Shown in pieces: positions 8,226-16,264 of a stretch of 64,000 nt of DNA (positions are counted from its first letter, which is position 1; each line of letters begins with the position of its first letter). Under the pieces are notes generated by a model that was not told where the DNA came from, did not search any database, and was given only the letters and a program-made list of their open reading frames with translations. The position numbers and the translations under genes are program-made. This DNA is from Pseudomonadota bacterium (GTDB taxonomy: Bacteria > Pseudomonadota > Alphaproteobacteria > Sphingomonadales > Sphingomonadaceae), in contig JAEWBB010000026.1 in the NCBI GenBank assembly GCA_023391375.1, positions 67,888 through 131,887 of the forward strand, read 5' to 3'.

Positions 8226-8914
8226 TCGAGCAATTCGAGAAAGCGGGCGGCGGCGAGGAAATCGTCGCGCCGCGTGTCGAGCCGCGCCTGCGCTTCGGGG
8301 TCGGCGCCCCATTGTTCGAGCTGCCAGCGATCGTCGAGGCTGACCGCCTCCCACGCTTCCGACGCCGGAAGCGCGCGTTCGACGACCGCCAGCGCGGCCA
8401 CTAGCGAGCCGCCGATCGACACCATCGGCGACAACGCCGCGAGCCGGAACGGGTCGAGCGCATGGACGGCCTGTTCCAGCTTGGCGACCGTCTCCTCGGG
8501 TTGCGCCTGGTGGATCACGCCCGACACGCAGGTAAAATCGACGTCGTAGCGTCGCCGCGCCCACGCCTGCAGCGCGTCCCAGCTTTCGGCCTGCCGCGCG
8601 ACCAACGGGTCCGGGCCGTCGGCGCGATAGCAGGTAAGGTCGCTCTCGCCATAGCGGGCGATGTCCGCGGCGAAGGCCTCCTTGCCCGTCGCCACCCGGT
8701 CGATCGCGGCATTGGCAAAGCCGGTCAGCGGCATCGCGCGCGGGTCGATCTCGCCAGCCACCGCCGACCATTCGGCCGCCACGGCGTTGGCCAGCGCGCG
8801 ATTGGGCAGTACGAGGTCGGCGCGGGCCGGCGTCTTTACCGGTCGCCCGTCGAGCCGGATACCGAACTCGCCATCGACCGGTTCGATCGTTACCTCGGTC
8901 CAGAACCGTTTCAC
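8222..8914 (-). CDS. ATP12-family F1-ATPase assembly chaperone
   Basis: A 230-residue ATP12 chaperone; the family binds the F1 alpha subunit during ATP synthase assembly in mitochondria and alphaproteobacteria. The start KRFWTEV, the GRPVKTPAR segment, the MPLTGFANAAIDRV helix and the C-terminal WQLEQWGADPEA region are family features. The GTG start at 8914 overlaps the stop of the preceding small gene (GTGA), with an AGGAG 11 bases upstream. It is last in a coupled six-gene minus-strand operon. Confidence 0.9.
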   Translation of the reverse strand: MKRFWTEVTIEPVDGEFGIRLDGRPVKTPARADLVLPNRALANAVAAEWSAVAGEIDPRAMPLTGFANAAIDRVATGKEAFAADIARYGESDLTCYRADGPDPLVARQAESWDALQAWARRRYDVDFTCVSGVIHQAQPEETVAKLEQAVHALDPFRLAALSPMVSIGGSLVAALAVVERALPASEAWEAVSLDDRWQLEQWGADPEAQARLDTRRDDFLAAARFLELLD

Positions 8915-9123
8915 GACTTCCACCGCTCCTTGAGGACGTGCGGCAGGAACGCCAGTTCGACCGTACCGAGAACAATCACCAGTGCGCCGACCTTGCGAGC
9001 ACCGCCCGGGGTCAGCAGTCCGGTGAACGCGATGGCCAGTCCGAGCCCGATGACCAGCACGCCCACGATGCGGGCCAGTGTGAACAGCAGGAAGCGCCGC
9101 TTCCATTCGGCTTCGTCGGTCAT
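8911..9123 (-). CDS. Small two-helix membrane protein, unknown
   Basis: A 70-residue protein (MTDEAEWKRR start) with two predicted membrane helices, about residues 11-35 and 42-62, and a short basic C-terminus. The ATG overlaps the stop of the HAD gene (ATGA) and its own stop overlaps the ATP12 start (GTGA), so it is translated as part of the operon. I do not recognise a named family. Small proteins of this kind between a HAD phosphatase and ATP12 are seen in related genomes as hypothetical proteins (recollection, not checked). Confidence 0.75.
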   Translation of the reverse strand: MTDEAEWKRRFLLFTLARIVGVLVIGLGLAIAFTGLLTPGGARKVGALVIVLGTVELAFLPHVLKERWKS

Positions 9124-9776
9124 GCCTTTACCCACGCCCGTGCCATCGGCAGCACCGCCGCCGGCGAACCGGCGACGAAGTTAGCCCCCGCTTCCAACAA
9201 TTCCGCCTCGTCGTGATAGCCCCAGCCCGCGCCGATCGCCCCGCAACCCGCGGCGCGCGCGCAGCCCATGTCCCACGCGGTATCGCCGATGAACACGGTC
9301 GCCGCCGGATCCGCACCCGCTTCGGCCATCGCCGTCAGTGCCATGTCGGGGTGCGGTTTGGAGCGGTTGTCGTCGGCGGTCTGGAGGGTGACGAAACGGC
9401 CGCCAAGGCCATGACTGCGCAGGCAATGGTCGAGCCCGCGGCGGCTCTTGCCGGTGGCGACGCCGAGCAGCCAGCCTTCGGCCTCGAAGGCGTCGATGAG
9501 GTCGACGATGCCATCGAACAGCGGCTCCTCGACATGGCCCACGCCGCGCATGGCGAAGAATGTGTCGCGATAGGTGCGGCTGATGGCGCCATGGTCTCCG
9601 TCCGGCACCAGTTCCGCCACGGCCTGCTCGAGGCTAAGGCCGATGACCTTCTTGGCCACGTGTGGCGGCGGGCATTCGAGGCCATGGGCGGTGAGCGCGG
9701 TGTCGAGCGCACGGTGAATGGTCGCGCCGCTGTCGACCAACGTGCCGTCGCAGTCAAAAATGGCGAGGCGGATCAC
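9120..9776 (-). CDS. HAD-superfamily phosphatase (phosphoglycolate phosphatase-like)
   Basis: A 218-residue HAD-IA hydrolase. Motif I is FDCDGTLVDSG (nucleophile Asp8 and Asp10), an alpha-helical cap follows (about residues 15-80), motif II lies in GVATGKS, motif III is the lysine of SKPHPD and motif IV is FIGDTAWDM. The layout fits Gph/PPase-like enzymes, but substrate assignment within this family is unreliable. The gene is coupled by ATGA overlaps to the pseudouridine synthase upstream and the small membrane protein downstream. Confidence 0.9.
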   Translation of the reverse strand: MIRLAIFDCDGTLVDSGATIHRALDTALTAHGLECPPPHVAKKVIGLSLEQAVAELVPDGDHGAISRTYRDTFFAMRGVGHVEEPLFDGIVDLIDAFEAEGWLLGVATGKSRRGLDHCLRSHGLGGRFVTLQTADDNRSKPHPDMALTAMAEAGADPAATVFIGDTAWDMGCARAAGCGAIGAGWGYHDEAELLEAGANFVAGSPAAVLPMARAWVKA

Positions 9777-10909
9777 TTGCGCGGCCGGCGCTTGGGCGGA
9801 CGCGCATCGGTCGGCGCACCGCGCGAACGCCGTTCACCCTTGCGGGCCTTGCGCGCGTCCTTGGCGCGGGCGGCATTGGCGCGCGCCTTCTTTACCGCCT
9901 TCGCCGCGGGGTCGATCGTATCGAGCGGCATGTTGTCGCCGTCCATCACCTCGAACCCCAGGGTCTTCAGCGTCTCCGCGAAATGATCGGGCAGCTCGGC
10001 CGTCGCCTCGATCGGCTTGCCGTCCAGCCCGTCGACCTGCAGCCGCCGCGCGTGGAGGTGGAGCTTGCGGCTGACACCGCCGGTCAGGAACGCGTCCGCA
10101 CCGCCATATTTCGCGTCGCCGACGATCGGGTGGCCGATCGCCGCCATGTGGGCCCGCAACTGGTGGGTGCGGCCGGTGAGCGGTTGCAGCTCGACCCAGG
10201 CGGCACGGTTGCCGGCACGGTCGATGACCCGGTAGCGGGTCCTGGCGCTCTGCCCGTTCTCCTGGTCGACGTGCATCTTTTCGCCGCCCGTACCCGGCTG
10301 CTTGGCCAGCGGCAGGTCGATCAGGCCGTCCTCGACCGATGGAGCCCCGGTGATGATCGCCCAATAGACTTTCTTCGCCGTGCGGCCGGAAAAGGCGCGC
10401 GAGAAATGCGCAGCGGCGCGCGCCGTGCGTGCGACCAACAGGACGCCGGAGGTATCCTTGTCGAGCCGATGGACCAGCTTGGGCCGGCTGCCCTCGTCGT
10501 CGGCCAGGCCGTCGAGCAGCCGGTCGAGATGCTGGTTGGTCTTGGTCCCGCCCTGCGTCGCCAGGCCCGGCGGCTTGTCGAGCAGCAGCCAGTCGCGGCC
10601 GCGGGCGATGACCATGTCCTGGACGAAGGCCTGCTCGTCTTCGGTCAGCGGCTTGACGATCCGCGCCGGACGCGCGCCTTCCGCCGGTGCGGCTTCCGCC
10701 GGCGGCACGCGCAGCACCTGCCCGACTTCCAGCCGGTCGCCCGGAACCGCGCGCTTGCCATCGACCCGCAGCTGCCCGGTCCGCGCCCAGCGCGAAACGG
10801 TGTTGAAGCTGACATCGGGCAGGTGCCGCTTGAACCAGCGGTCGAGCCGGATGCCGTCATCTTCTTCGGCAACGGTGAAGCTGCGGACCTGTTCTGGTGG
10901 CTGGGGCAT
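9773..10909 (-). CDS. RluA-family 23S rRNA pseudouridine synthase (RluC-like)
   Basis: A 378-residue cytoplasmic rRNA-modifying enzyme. An N-terminal S4 RNA-binding domain (about residues 19-70, DGIRLDRWFKRHLP) is followed by the RluA catalytic core with the nucleophilic aspartate in HRLDKDTSG (Asp150) and the GRTHQLRAHMA motif. The last 35 residues are Lys/Arg-rich and probably contact RNA. The ATG at 10909 has an AAGGG site 7 bases upstream; an ATG at 10930 is possible but has poor spacing. The S4 plus RluA arrangement fits RluC (positions 955/2504/2580); this is inferred. Confidence 0.92.
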   Translation of the reverse strand: MPQPPEQVRSFTVAEEDDGIRLDRWFKRHLPDVSFNTVSRWARTGQLRVDGKRAVPGDRLEVGQVLRVPPAEAAPAEGARPARIVKPLTEDEQAFVQDMVIARGRDWLLLDKPPGLATQGGTKTNQHLDRLLDGLADDEGSRPKLVHRLDKDTSGVLLVARTARAAAHFSRAFSGRTAKKVYWAIITGAPSVEDGLIDLPLAKQPGTGGEKMHVDQENGQSARTRYRVIDRAGNRAAWVELQPLTGRTHQLRAHMAAIGHPIVGDAKYGGADAFLTGGVSRKLHLHARRLQVDGLDGKPIEATAELPDHFAETLKTLGFEVMDGDNMPLDTIDPAAKAVKKARANAARAKDARKARKGERRSRGAPTDARPPKRRPRK

Positions 10910-10919
10910 GTCGCCGCCC

Positions 10920-11288
10920 TTAGCCGTCATCGCCCTCTTGCGCCATGGCCCAGTAATCGAAGGTCTTCTGCTGCAGGTCGCGGATGAAGCGCTGGGCCGC
11001 CGCGCCTTCCCAAAGGCCGTCGTAACCGTGGGCCCGTGCCCCTTCGATCCACCAGCCCTGGCCCGGCAGCCCGTCCGACTGGCGGACGACGAGTACCGCC
11101 AGTTCCGGTTCGCCGCGCGCTTCGGCGTCGTAATCGACCGTCGCCAGCGTCTTGCACAACTGGCGCATCTTCGGCCGCGAGAAAGGAAAGCCGAGATGGC
11201 CGAGCAATTCGCTGTAGGTCAGCGCCGTCCCTTCGCGCGCCGCGGCGACCAGGTGCGCGCGGACCAGGTCCGGATCGGAAATGCTCAT
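10920..11288 (-). CDS. Conserved small protein, unknown
   Basis: A 122-residue soluble protein. The N-terminal 60 residues (TALTYSELLGHLGFPFSRPKMRQLCKTL as a region) look like a winged-helix fold reminiscent of the start of alkyltransferase-like or DUF domains. The C-terminal part contains ELAVLVVRQSDGLPGQGWW. Proteins of this shape in sphingomonads are often labelled ribose-phosphate pyrophosphokinase, but no PRPP or nucleotide-binding motif is visible and the length is far too short, so I reject that name. It lies 7 bases after the DUF4893 lipoprotein gene and 10 before rluA. Confidence 0.75.
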   Translation of the reverse strand: MSISDPDLVRAHLVAAAREGTALTYSELLGHLGFPFSRPKMRQLCKTLATVDYDAEARGEPELAVLVVRQSDGLPGQGWWIEGARAHGYDGLWEGAAAQRFIRDLQQKTFDYWAMAQEGDDG

Positions 11289-11295
11289 GGCCCGG

Positions 11296-11979
11296 TTACT
11301 TGGGCTGTTCGGCGACCGGGGTCAGTTCGAACACGTCGAGCTTGGCCCCGTCCTGCGGATAGGGGATGACCAGGCGCCAGCGGAACGGCGCTATGCGTTC
11401 GAACACGCCGGCCATGTCGCGCCTGGGATCGTCACCATAGGCGCGCACGTCTTCCTCGTTGCCGAGTGCCAGCGTGCCGAGGAAGACCAGCCGGGTCGGG
11501 TCGTCGTCTTCCCACAAGCGGCCGGCCGGCCGCTGGCTGCCGGTCTGCTTGACGATGGTGAACAGGTCGCCCTCGACCTCGACGTAACAGAAGAACGGGC
11601 TGTAGCGCTCGAACGCCTTTTCGCCCTTCGCGGTCGAGCCCAGCGTGACCAGCCGGCACTTGTAGCTCCCCGGCGTCGGCGCGGGACGTGCCTTGGCCGC
11701 GTTCTGGGTCAGCAACGCTTTCTCTTCGTCCAGCGCGGTCTTGAAATTGCCCTTGCGGGCGGCGTTCAGGCCCTCGGCCCACGCCGAACCGAGCCGGTCG
11801 ATCTTCACGACATCGGCCTCGCTGGCGACCGATTGCCAAGTGTCCGCCTTGCTTTGCGGTGCCGCGATGACCGCGGCCGGCGCGGTCTTCGTCGGCGTTT
11901 CGCAGGCGGCCAGCAGGCCGCTCGCCGCTACCGCCATGATGGCGTTCCGCACTCGCAACAAACCGCACATATCCTTCAT
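11296..11979 (-). CDS. DUF4893 domain lipoprotein
   Basis: A 227-residue exported lipoprotein. The signal peptide has basic residues (RVRN), a hydrophobic core and the lipobox GLLAAC (lipidated Cys26). The mature part matches the DUF4893 layout as I recall it: SEADVVKIDRLGSAWAEGL, then the central GSYKCRLVTLG strand and a second cysteine (FFCYVEVEG), which may form a disulfide with the first. Function is unknown. It is the first gene of the minus-strand operon ending in ATP12 and diverges from the rarD-like gene. Confidence 0.82.
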   Translation of the reverse strand: MKDMCGLLRVRNAIMAVAASGLLAACETPTKTAPAAVIAAPQSKADTWQSVASEADVVKIDRLGSAWAEGLNAARKGNFKTALDEEKALLTQNAAKARPAPTPGSYKCRLVTLGSTAKGEKAFERYSPFFCYVEVEGDLFTIVKQTGSQRPAGRLWEDDDPTRLVFLGTLALGNEEDVRAYGDDPRRDMAGVFERIAPFRWRLVIPYPQDGAKLDVFELTPVAEQPK

Positions 11980-12071
11980 TTCCCCATTTGGCGCTGAACC
12001 GCCAACGCATGCAAGCGAAAGCGGGTCCGGCGCGCATTGACTTGTCCACCCACGGGACTAGCGGGTCGGCG

Positions 12072-12983
12072 ATGAACGACGACAAGCGCCTCGGCTATGC
12101 GGCCGGAATCACCGCCTATGCCGCGTGGGGCGTCATCCCCGCCTATTTCAAGCTGCTGATCCCGGTCGCGCCCGATGCGATCGTCGCCAACCGAATCGCC
12201 TGGTCGCTCCCCCTGCTGGCGCTGGCGCTATTCGCCTTTCGCCGGTGGGAGCGCTTTGGCGCGGTCCTGCGGTCGCCCAAGCTGATCATGGCGCTCGTCG
12301 CCTCCGCGCTGCTGATCGCCATCAACTGGTTGCTCTACGTCTACGCCATCAATTCGGGGCACATCCTGGCGGGCAGTCTCGGCTATTATCTCAATCCTCT
12401 GGCCAACATCCTGCTCGGCCGGTTCGTCCTCCACGAGCGGCTCGAGCGGCGGCAGTGGATCGCAGTGGGCATCGCGGCGGCCGGTGTGGCCGTCCTCGCC
12501 GCGGGCGCCCTCACCACTTTGTGGATCAGCCTCGGGCTGTGCCTCTCGTTCGCGTCATACGGCATTATCCGCAAGCTCGTGCCGGTCGACAGCGTCACCG
12601 GCCTGTCGGTCGAAACCTTGCTCCTCTACCCCTTCGCCATTGGCTGGCTGTGGTTCGCCGGGCCGCTGCTGGGCACGCTGACCGCCACGCCAAAACTGAT
12701 GTGGTTGCTGGCCGGCACCGGCCTGATCTCGACCGTCCCGCTGCTGCTGTTCACCGAGGCCGCGCGCAGGCTTCCCTATTCGACGGTCGGCATGCTGCAG
12801 TTCATCGCCCCGACCCTGCAGTTCCTGCTCGCCGTCGCCTTCTACGGCGAGGCGCTGACCGCCGCCCACATGATCGCGTTCGCCGCCATCTGGACGGCGC
12901 TGGCGCTGTACGTGTCGGCACTCCTGGGCGCGCGCCGCCAGCGGCGGCTTGCGGAAGGGACGGTCGAGGCGCAAGAAGCCTGA
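12072..12983 (+). CDS. rarD: EamA/RarD-type transporter
   Basis: A 303-residue inner-membrane protein with about ten membrane helices, consistent with RarD of the drug/metabolite transporter superfamily. The family N-terminal signature GYAAGITAYAAWGVIPAYFK is followed by NRIAWSLPLL, the YVYAINSGHILAGSLGYYLNP motif and LHERLERRQW in the middle. The ATG at 12072 is chosen because the extra 28 residues of a longer frame are not hydrophobic or conserved. The transported substrate is unknown (E. coli RarD: chloramphenicol-sensitivity phenotype). Confidence 0.92.
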   Translation: MNDDKRLGYAAGITAYAAWGVIPAYFKLLIPVAPDAIVANRIAWSLPLLALALFAFRRWERFGAVLRSPKLIMALVASALLIAINWLLYVYAINSGHILAGSLGYYLNPLANILLGRFVLHERLERRQWIAVGIAAAGVAVLAAGALTTLWISLGLCLSFASYGIIRKLVPVDSVTGLSVETLLLYPFAIGWLWFAGPLLGTLTATPKLMWLLAGTGLISTVPLLLFTEAARRLPYSTVGMLQFIAPTLQFLLAVAFYGEALTAAHMIAFAAIWTALALYVSALLGARRQRRLAEGTVEAQEA

Positions 12984-12985
12984 TC

Positions 12986-13207
12986 ATGTTCAACATCATC
13001 TCGGCCCTGATCGGCGGTGTGTCTCTTTTGCTGGTGGCGGTGGCGTTCCTGCCGCTGCTCGGAATCGCCAACTGGATCATCCTGCCCCTGCCGATCATCG
13101 GCCTGTTGATCGGCCTGCTGTCGCGCGGAAAGCTTGGCCGCAACCTCAACCTCGCCGCGATCCTGATCGGCATCGTCCGCCTGTCGATCGGCGGAGGCGT
13201 GCTGTGA
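12986..13207 (+). CDS. Small hydrophobic membrane protein, unknown
   Basis: A 73-residue protein that is almost entirely hydrophobic, with two or three short helices (residues 5-28, 30-47, 55-72) separated by the basic turn SRGKLGRNLN. It starts 3 bases after the rarD stop and its stop overlaps the next start (GTGA), so it is embedded between two genes in a likely operon. No family is recognised beyond a generic small membrane protein. Confidence 0.7.
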   Translation: MFNIISALIGGVSLLLVAVAFLPLLGIANWIILPLPIIGLLIGLLSRGKLGRNLNLAAILIGIVRLSIGGGVL

Positions 13208-13779
13208 GCCGCGACCCGCGCATCGACGCCTACATCGCCAAGGCCGGCGATTTCGCCAGGCCGATCCTCGAGCGGGTGCGGGAACGCGTCCACGCCGTCG
13301 TTCCCGACGTCGAGGAAGCGATCAAGTGGGGGCACCCCAACTATCTTTGCGACGGCAAGATCCTGCTCGGCACCGCCGCCTTCAAGGCGCATGCGTCGGT
13401 CCATTTCTGGAACCCCGATGCCGAAAAAGAGACGGAAGGCATGGGCCAGCTCGGCAAGCTGAAGGACGTCGCCGACCTACCCGCCGACCTCGACCGGCAG
13501 ATCGCCGATGCGCTGGCGCGGCGCACCCAGCCTTCCCCGCCCAAGGAAAAGAAGCCGCCCCGGCCCGTCGGCGAGCTCCACCCCGACTTCGTCGCCGCGC
13601 TGGCCGAGCATGCCGATGCGCGCCGGACGTTCGACGGTTTCGCGCCCAGCCACCAGCGCGACTATGTCGATTGGATCGGCGAGGCCAAGCAGGACGCGAC
13701 CCGCGCGCGGCGCATCGCCCAGGCGATCGAATGGCTGGCCGAGGGCAAGCGGCGCAACTGGAAGTATGAGAACTGTTGA
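13204..13779 (+). CDS. YdeI/OmpD-associated family protein with DUF1801 domain
   Basis: A 191-residue cytoplasmic protein. Residues 1-110 form the DUF1801 fold (DPRIDAYIAKAGDFARPIL, VEEAIKWGHPNYLCDGKIL), and the C-terminal helical part carries the YdeI motif (AEHADARRTFDGFAPSHQRDY ... RIAQAIEWLAEGKRRNWKY). The start is GTG overlapping the previous stop. The family is widespread in soil bacteria and its molecular role is undefined. Confidence 0.88.
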   Translation: MSRDPRIDAYIAKAGDFARPILERVRERVHAVVPDVEEAIKWGHPNYLCDGKILLGTAAFKAHASVHFWNPDAEKETEGMGQLGKLKDVADLPADLDRQIADALARRTQPSPPKEKKPPRPVGELHPDFVAALAEHADARRTFDGFAPSHQRDYVDWIGEAKQDATRARRIAQAIEWLAEGKRRNWKYENC

Positions 13780-13821
13780 TCCGGGGGATAGACAGGCGAC
13801 GTACTCGAGAATTGCTGCGGC

Positions 13822-15549
13822 TCAGCGGGTCCTGACGTAACGCCCCGGCGCGTCCTCCAGCGCCGGCTTGCTCCCCTCGCCCGGCACGCGTGCGCCCTTC
13901 GCCTCGACGGTCTTGGGCGCCTGCGCCTTCAGCCAATCGATCCAGTCCGGCCACCAGCTGCCCTTGTGCTCGGTAGCGCCGGCGATGAACTCGTCGAGAC
14001 CCTGCGGGTCGGCGTCATTAGTCCAGTACTGGTACTTGCCCGCGCTCGGCGGATTGACCACGCCGGCGATATGGCCCGACCCGGCCAGCACGAACCTCTT
14101 GTCGCCGCCGAGGTGCTTCGTCAGTTTCCAGACGCTCGCGACCGGGGCGATATGATCCTCCCGCCCCGCCTGGATATAGGCAGGGACGGTTACCTTCGTC
14201 AGGTCGAGCGGGACGCCGTCGATGCTGATCGCGCCCGGCTCGACCAGCAGGTTCTGGCGGTACAGGCGTTCGAGATAGTCGCGGTGCCACTCACCCGGCA
14301 GGTTGGTGACGTCGCCGTTCCAGTGCAGCAGGTCGAACGGCGGCGGATCGTTGCCGAGCAGGTAGTTGTTGACGACGTAGTTCCAGATGAGGTCGCGCCC
14401 GCGCAGCAGGTTGAAGGTCGCCGCCATCACCCGCCCGTCGAGCACGCCGGTTTCCGCGGTCAGCGATTTCAGCGTCGCCATCGTCTCGTCGCCGAGGAAC
14501 TGCTTGAGGTCGCCGGCATCCTCGAAATCGACCTGGGCGGTGAAGAAGGTGGCGCTGGCGACCTTCGATTGCTCGCCCTTGCCCGCCAGCATCGCCAGCG
14601 TCGCCGCGAGCGTCGTCCCGGCGACGCAATAGCCGATGGTGTGAACGCTCTTCACGCCGAGCAGTTCGCGGATGACGTCGATCGCCTCGACCTGCGCCGC
14701 TACATAATCGTCCATCGTCACGTCGCGAATGCTCTCGTCGGCGCTCTTCCAGCTGACCATGAACAAGGTCACGCCCTGGTCGACGGTCCATTTGACGAAG
14801 CTTTTCTCGGGCGTGAGGTCGAGGATGTAGAAACGGTTGATCCACGGCGGAAAGATCACCAGCGGCGTCTCCAGCACCTTGCCGGTCGCCGGCGCATACT
14901 GGATCAGCTGGAACAGCTTTGTTTCGTGGATCACCTTGCCCGGCGTGGTGGCGAGGTTGCGGCCAAGCTCGAACGCGCCCTCCGGCGACTGGGTCACCTG
15001 CCCGCGAGACACGTCGCCGAGCATGTTCTTCAGCCCCGACAGCAGGTTCTCTCCGCGGGTCTCCATCGTCCGCTTCATGACCTCGGGGTTGAGGCCCGCA
15101 AAGTTGGCCGGGCTCATCGCGTCGACGAAACCCTTGGTGGCGAAGCGCAGCCGCTCGCGCGCCGCCTCGTCCAGCCCGTCGATTTCCTCGACCGTGCCCA
15201 TCAGCCGGTCGGAGATGGCAAGATAGCTCTGTTTGACCGTGTCGAAGATCGGGTCCTGCCACGCGTCGCCGGCGAATCGCCTATCACGCGCTTCGCCCGC
15301 CTTGGTCGCCTGCCCGAGCATCCGGCTCCACGATTCGAGACCCTTCGCCCAGGCCTCCGCCCCCGCGCTCATCATCGCGAAGGGGTCGGTGCCGCCGGCC
15401 GACCCGCCGAACCCGAAACCGGGCAGGGCCGCGCCCTTCTCGATATTCTCCGCGAACGCCTCGAGGATCATCTGGTTGGCGCGGGCCATGACCAGCGACC
15501 AGTGCTGCCAGTCCTCGACGCCCGGGATTTGGGTGGTGTCGTCCGTCAT
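13822..15549 (-). CDS. phaC: Class I poly(3-hydroxyalkanoate) synthase
   Basis: Polymerises (R)-3-hydroxyacyl-CoA into PHA on granules. The 575 residues from the ATG at 15549 match class I length. The lipase-like box has the nucleophilic cysteine (GYCVAGTTLA, Cys308), the aspartate in GREDHIAPV (Asp465) and the histidine in GSGHIAGVVNPP (His493). The N-terminal domain precedes the alpha/beta core. A second in-frame ATG 12 bases upstream is possible. The gene stands alone: phaA and phaB are not in the window, while the phasin gene is 6 kb away. Confidence 0.96.
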   Translation of the reverse strand: MTDDTTQIPGVEDWQHWSLVMARANQMILEAFAENIEKGAALPGFGFGGSAGGTDPFAMMSAGAEAWAKGLESWSRMLGQATKAGEARDRRFAGDAWQDPIFDTVKQSYLAISDRLMGTVEEIDGLDEAARERLRFATKGFVDAMSPANFAGLNPEVMKRTMETRGENLLSGLKNMLGDVSRGQVTQSPEGAFELGRNLATTPGKVIHETKLFQLIQYAPATGKVLETPLVIFPPWINRFYILDLTPEKSFVKWTVDQGVTLFMVSWKSADESIRDVTMDDYVAAQVEAIDVIRELLGVKSVHTIGYCVAGTTLAATLAMLAGKGEQSKVASATFFTAQVDFEDAGDLKQFLGDETMATLKSLTAETGVLDGRVMAATFNLLRGRDLIWNYVVNNYLLGNDPPPFDLLHWNGDVTNLPGEWHRDYLERLYRQNLLVEPGAISIDGVPLDLTKVTVPAYIQAGREDHIAPVASVWKLTKHLGGDKRFVLAGSGHIAGVVNPPSAGKYQYWTNDADPQGLDEFIAGATEHKGSWWPDWIDWLKAQAPKTVEAKGARVPGEGSKPALEDAPGRYVRTR

Positions 15550-15605
15550 GCGCCCTGTCATAGGCCGGATTGCGGGCAATTGCGAAGCCGCGCATAGGGG
15601 CGGCC

Positions 15606-16226
15606 ATGAAGCAACCCACGCTCCTGCCTGACGCGCTGGTCGTCCTCGACTTCCTCGGCATCGCGGTGTTCGCGATTTCCGGCGCATTGGTCGCGGCGGA
15701 GAAGAAGCAGACACTAGTCACCTTCATCTTTTTCGCCGTGGTGACGGGCGTCGGTGGCGGGACCCTGCGCGACCTGCTGATCGGGGCCCCCGTGTTCTGG
15801 GTACACAAGAACGCGACGTTGCTGATCTGTATCGCCGCCGCGATCCTGGTCTGGTTCCTGTCGCGCAAGCACCATGCCGAACGCGCCATCCTGTGGTTCG
15901 ACGCGGTGGGACTTGCAGCGTACGCGACCTATGGCGCGGCGAAGGCGCTGACCTATGCCGTCGCCCCGGTTCCGGCTTTCGCCATGGGCGTGCTGACCGC
16001 GTGCCTTGGCGGCATCATCCGCGACGTGCTGGCCGGCGAACCCTCGATCCTGATGCGGCCCGAGCTCTATGTCACCGCAGGTGCGCTGGCGTCGGGTATC
16101 TACGTCATCGCGGTGACGTTTGGCGGCCCGCCGACGCTCGCCGCGCTGGTCGGCGGCCTTGCCGGATTCGCGTTGCGCGCCGCCGCCATTTCTCGCGGCC
16201 TGAGCCTCCCCGCCTATCGCGGCTGA
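15606..16226 (+). CDS. TRIC/UPF0126 family membrane protein
   Basis: A 206-residue inner-membrane protein with seven predicted helices and an internal duplication. Each half carries the glycine-rich kinked-helix motif: VTGVGGGTLRDLL near residue 55 and GGIIRDVLAGEPS near residue 140. This is the UPF0126 family, whose bacterial members are structural homologues of trimeric intracellular cation channels. The E. coli relatives are YadS and YicG (the latter linked to glycine uptake). It diverges from phaC with a 56-base spacer. Confidence 0.88.
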   Translation: MKQPTLLPDALVVLDFLGIAVFAISGALVAAEKKQTLVTFIFFAVVTGVGGGTLRDLLIGAPVFWVHKNATLLICIAAAILVWFLSRKHHAERAILWFDAVGLAAYATYGAAKALTYAVAPVPAFAMGVLTACLGGIIRDVLAGEPSILMRPELYVTAGALASGIYVIAVTFGGPPTLAALVGGLAGFALRAAAISRGLSLPAYRG

Positions 16227-16264
16227 GGGTTGCCGCACCGCAGCATCGTCGTCATTGTGAGGTG

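Noticed and set aside
10920..11288. Ribose-phosphate pyrophosphokinase, the label such proteins often carry.
   Set aside because: The protein is 122 residues long with no PRPP-binding or ATP-binding motif; a real PRPP synthetase has more than 300.
13966..15597. A 543-codon frame opposite phaC.
   Set aside because: It is a composition shadow of phaC with no family signature and no ribosome site; phaC has its full catalytic set.
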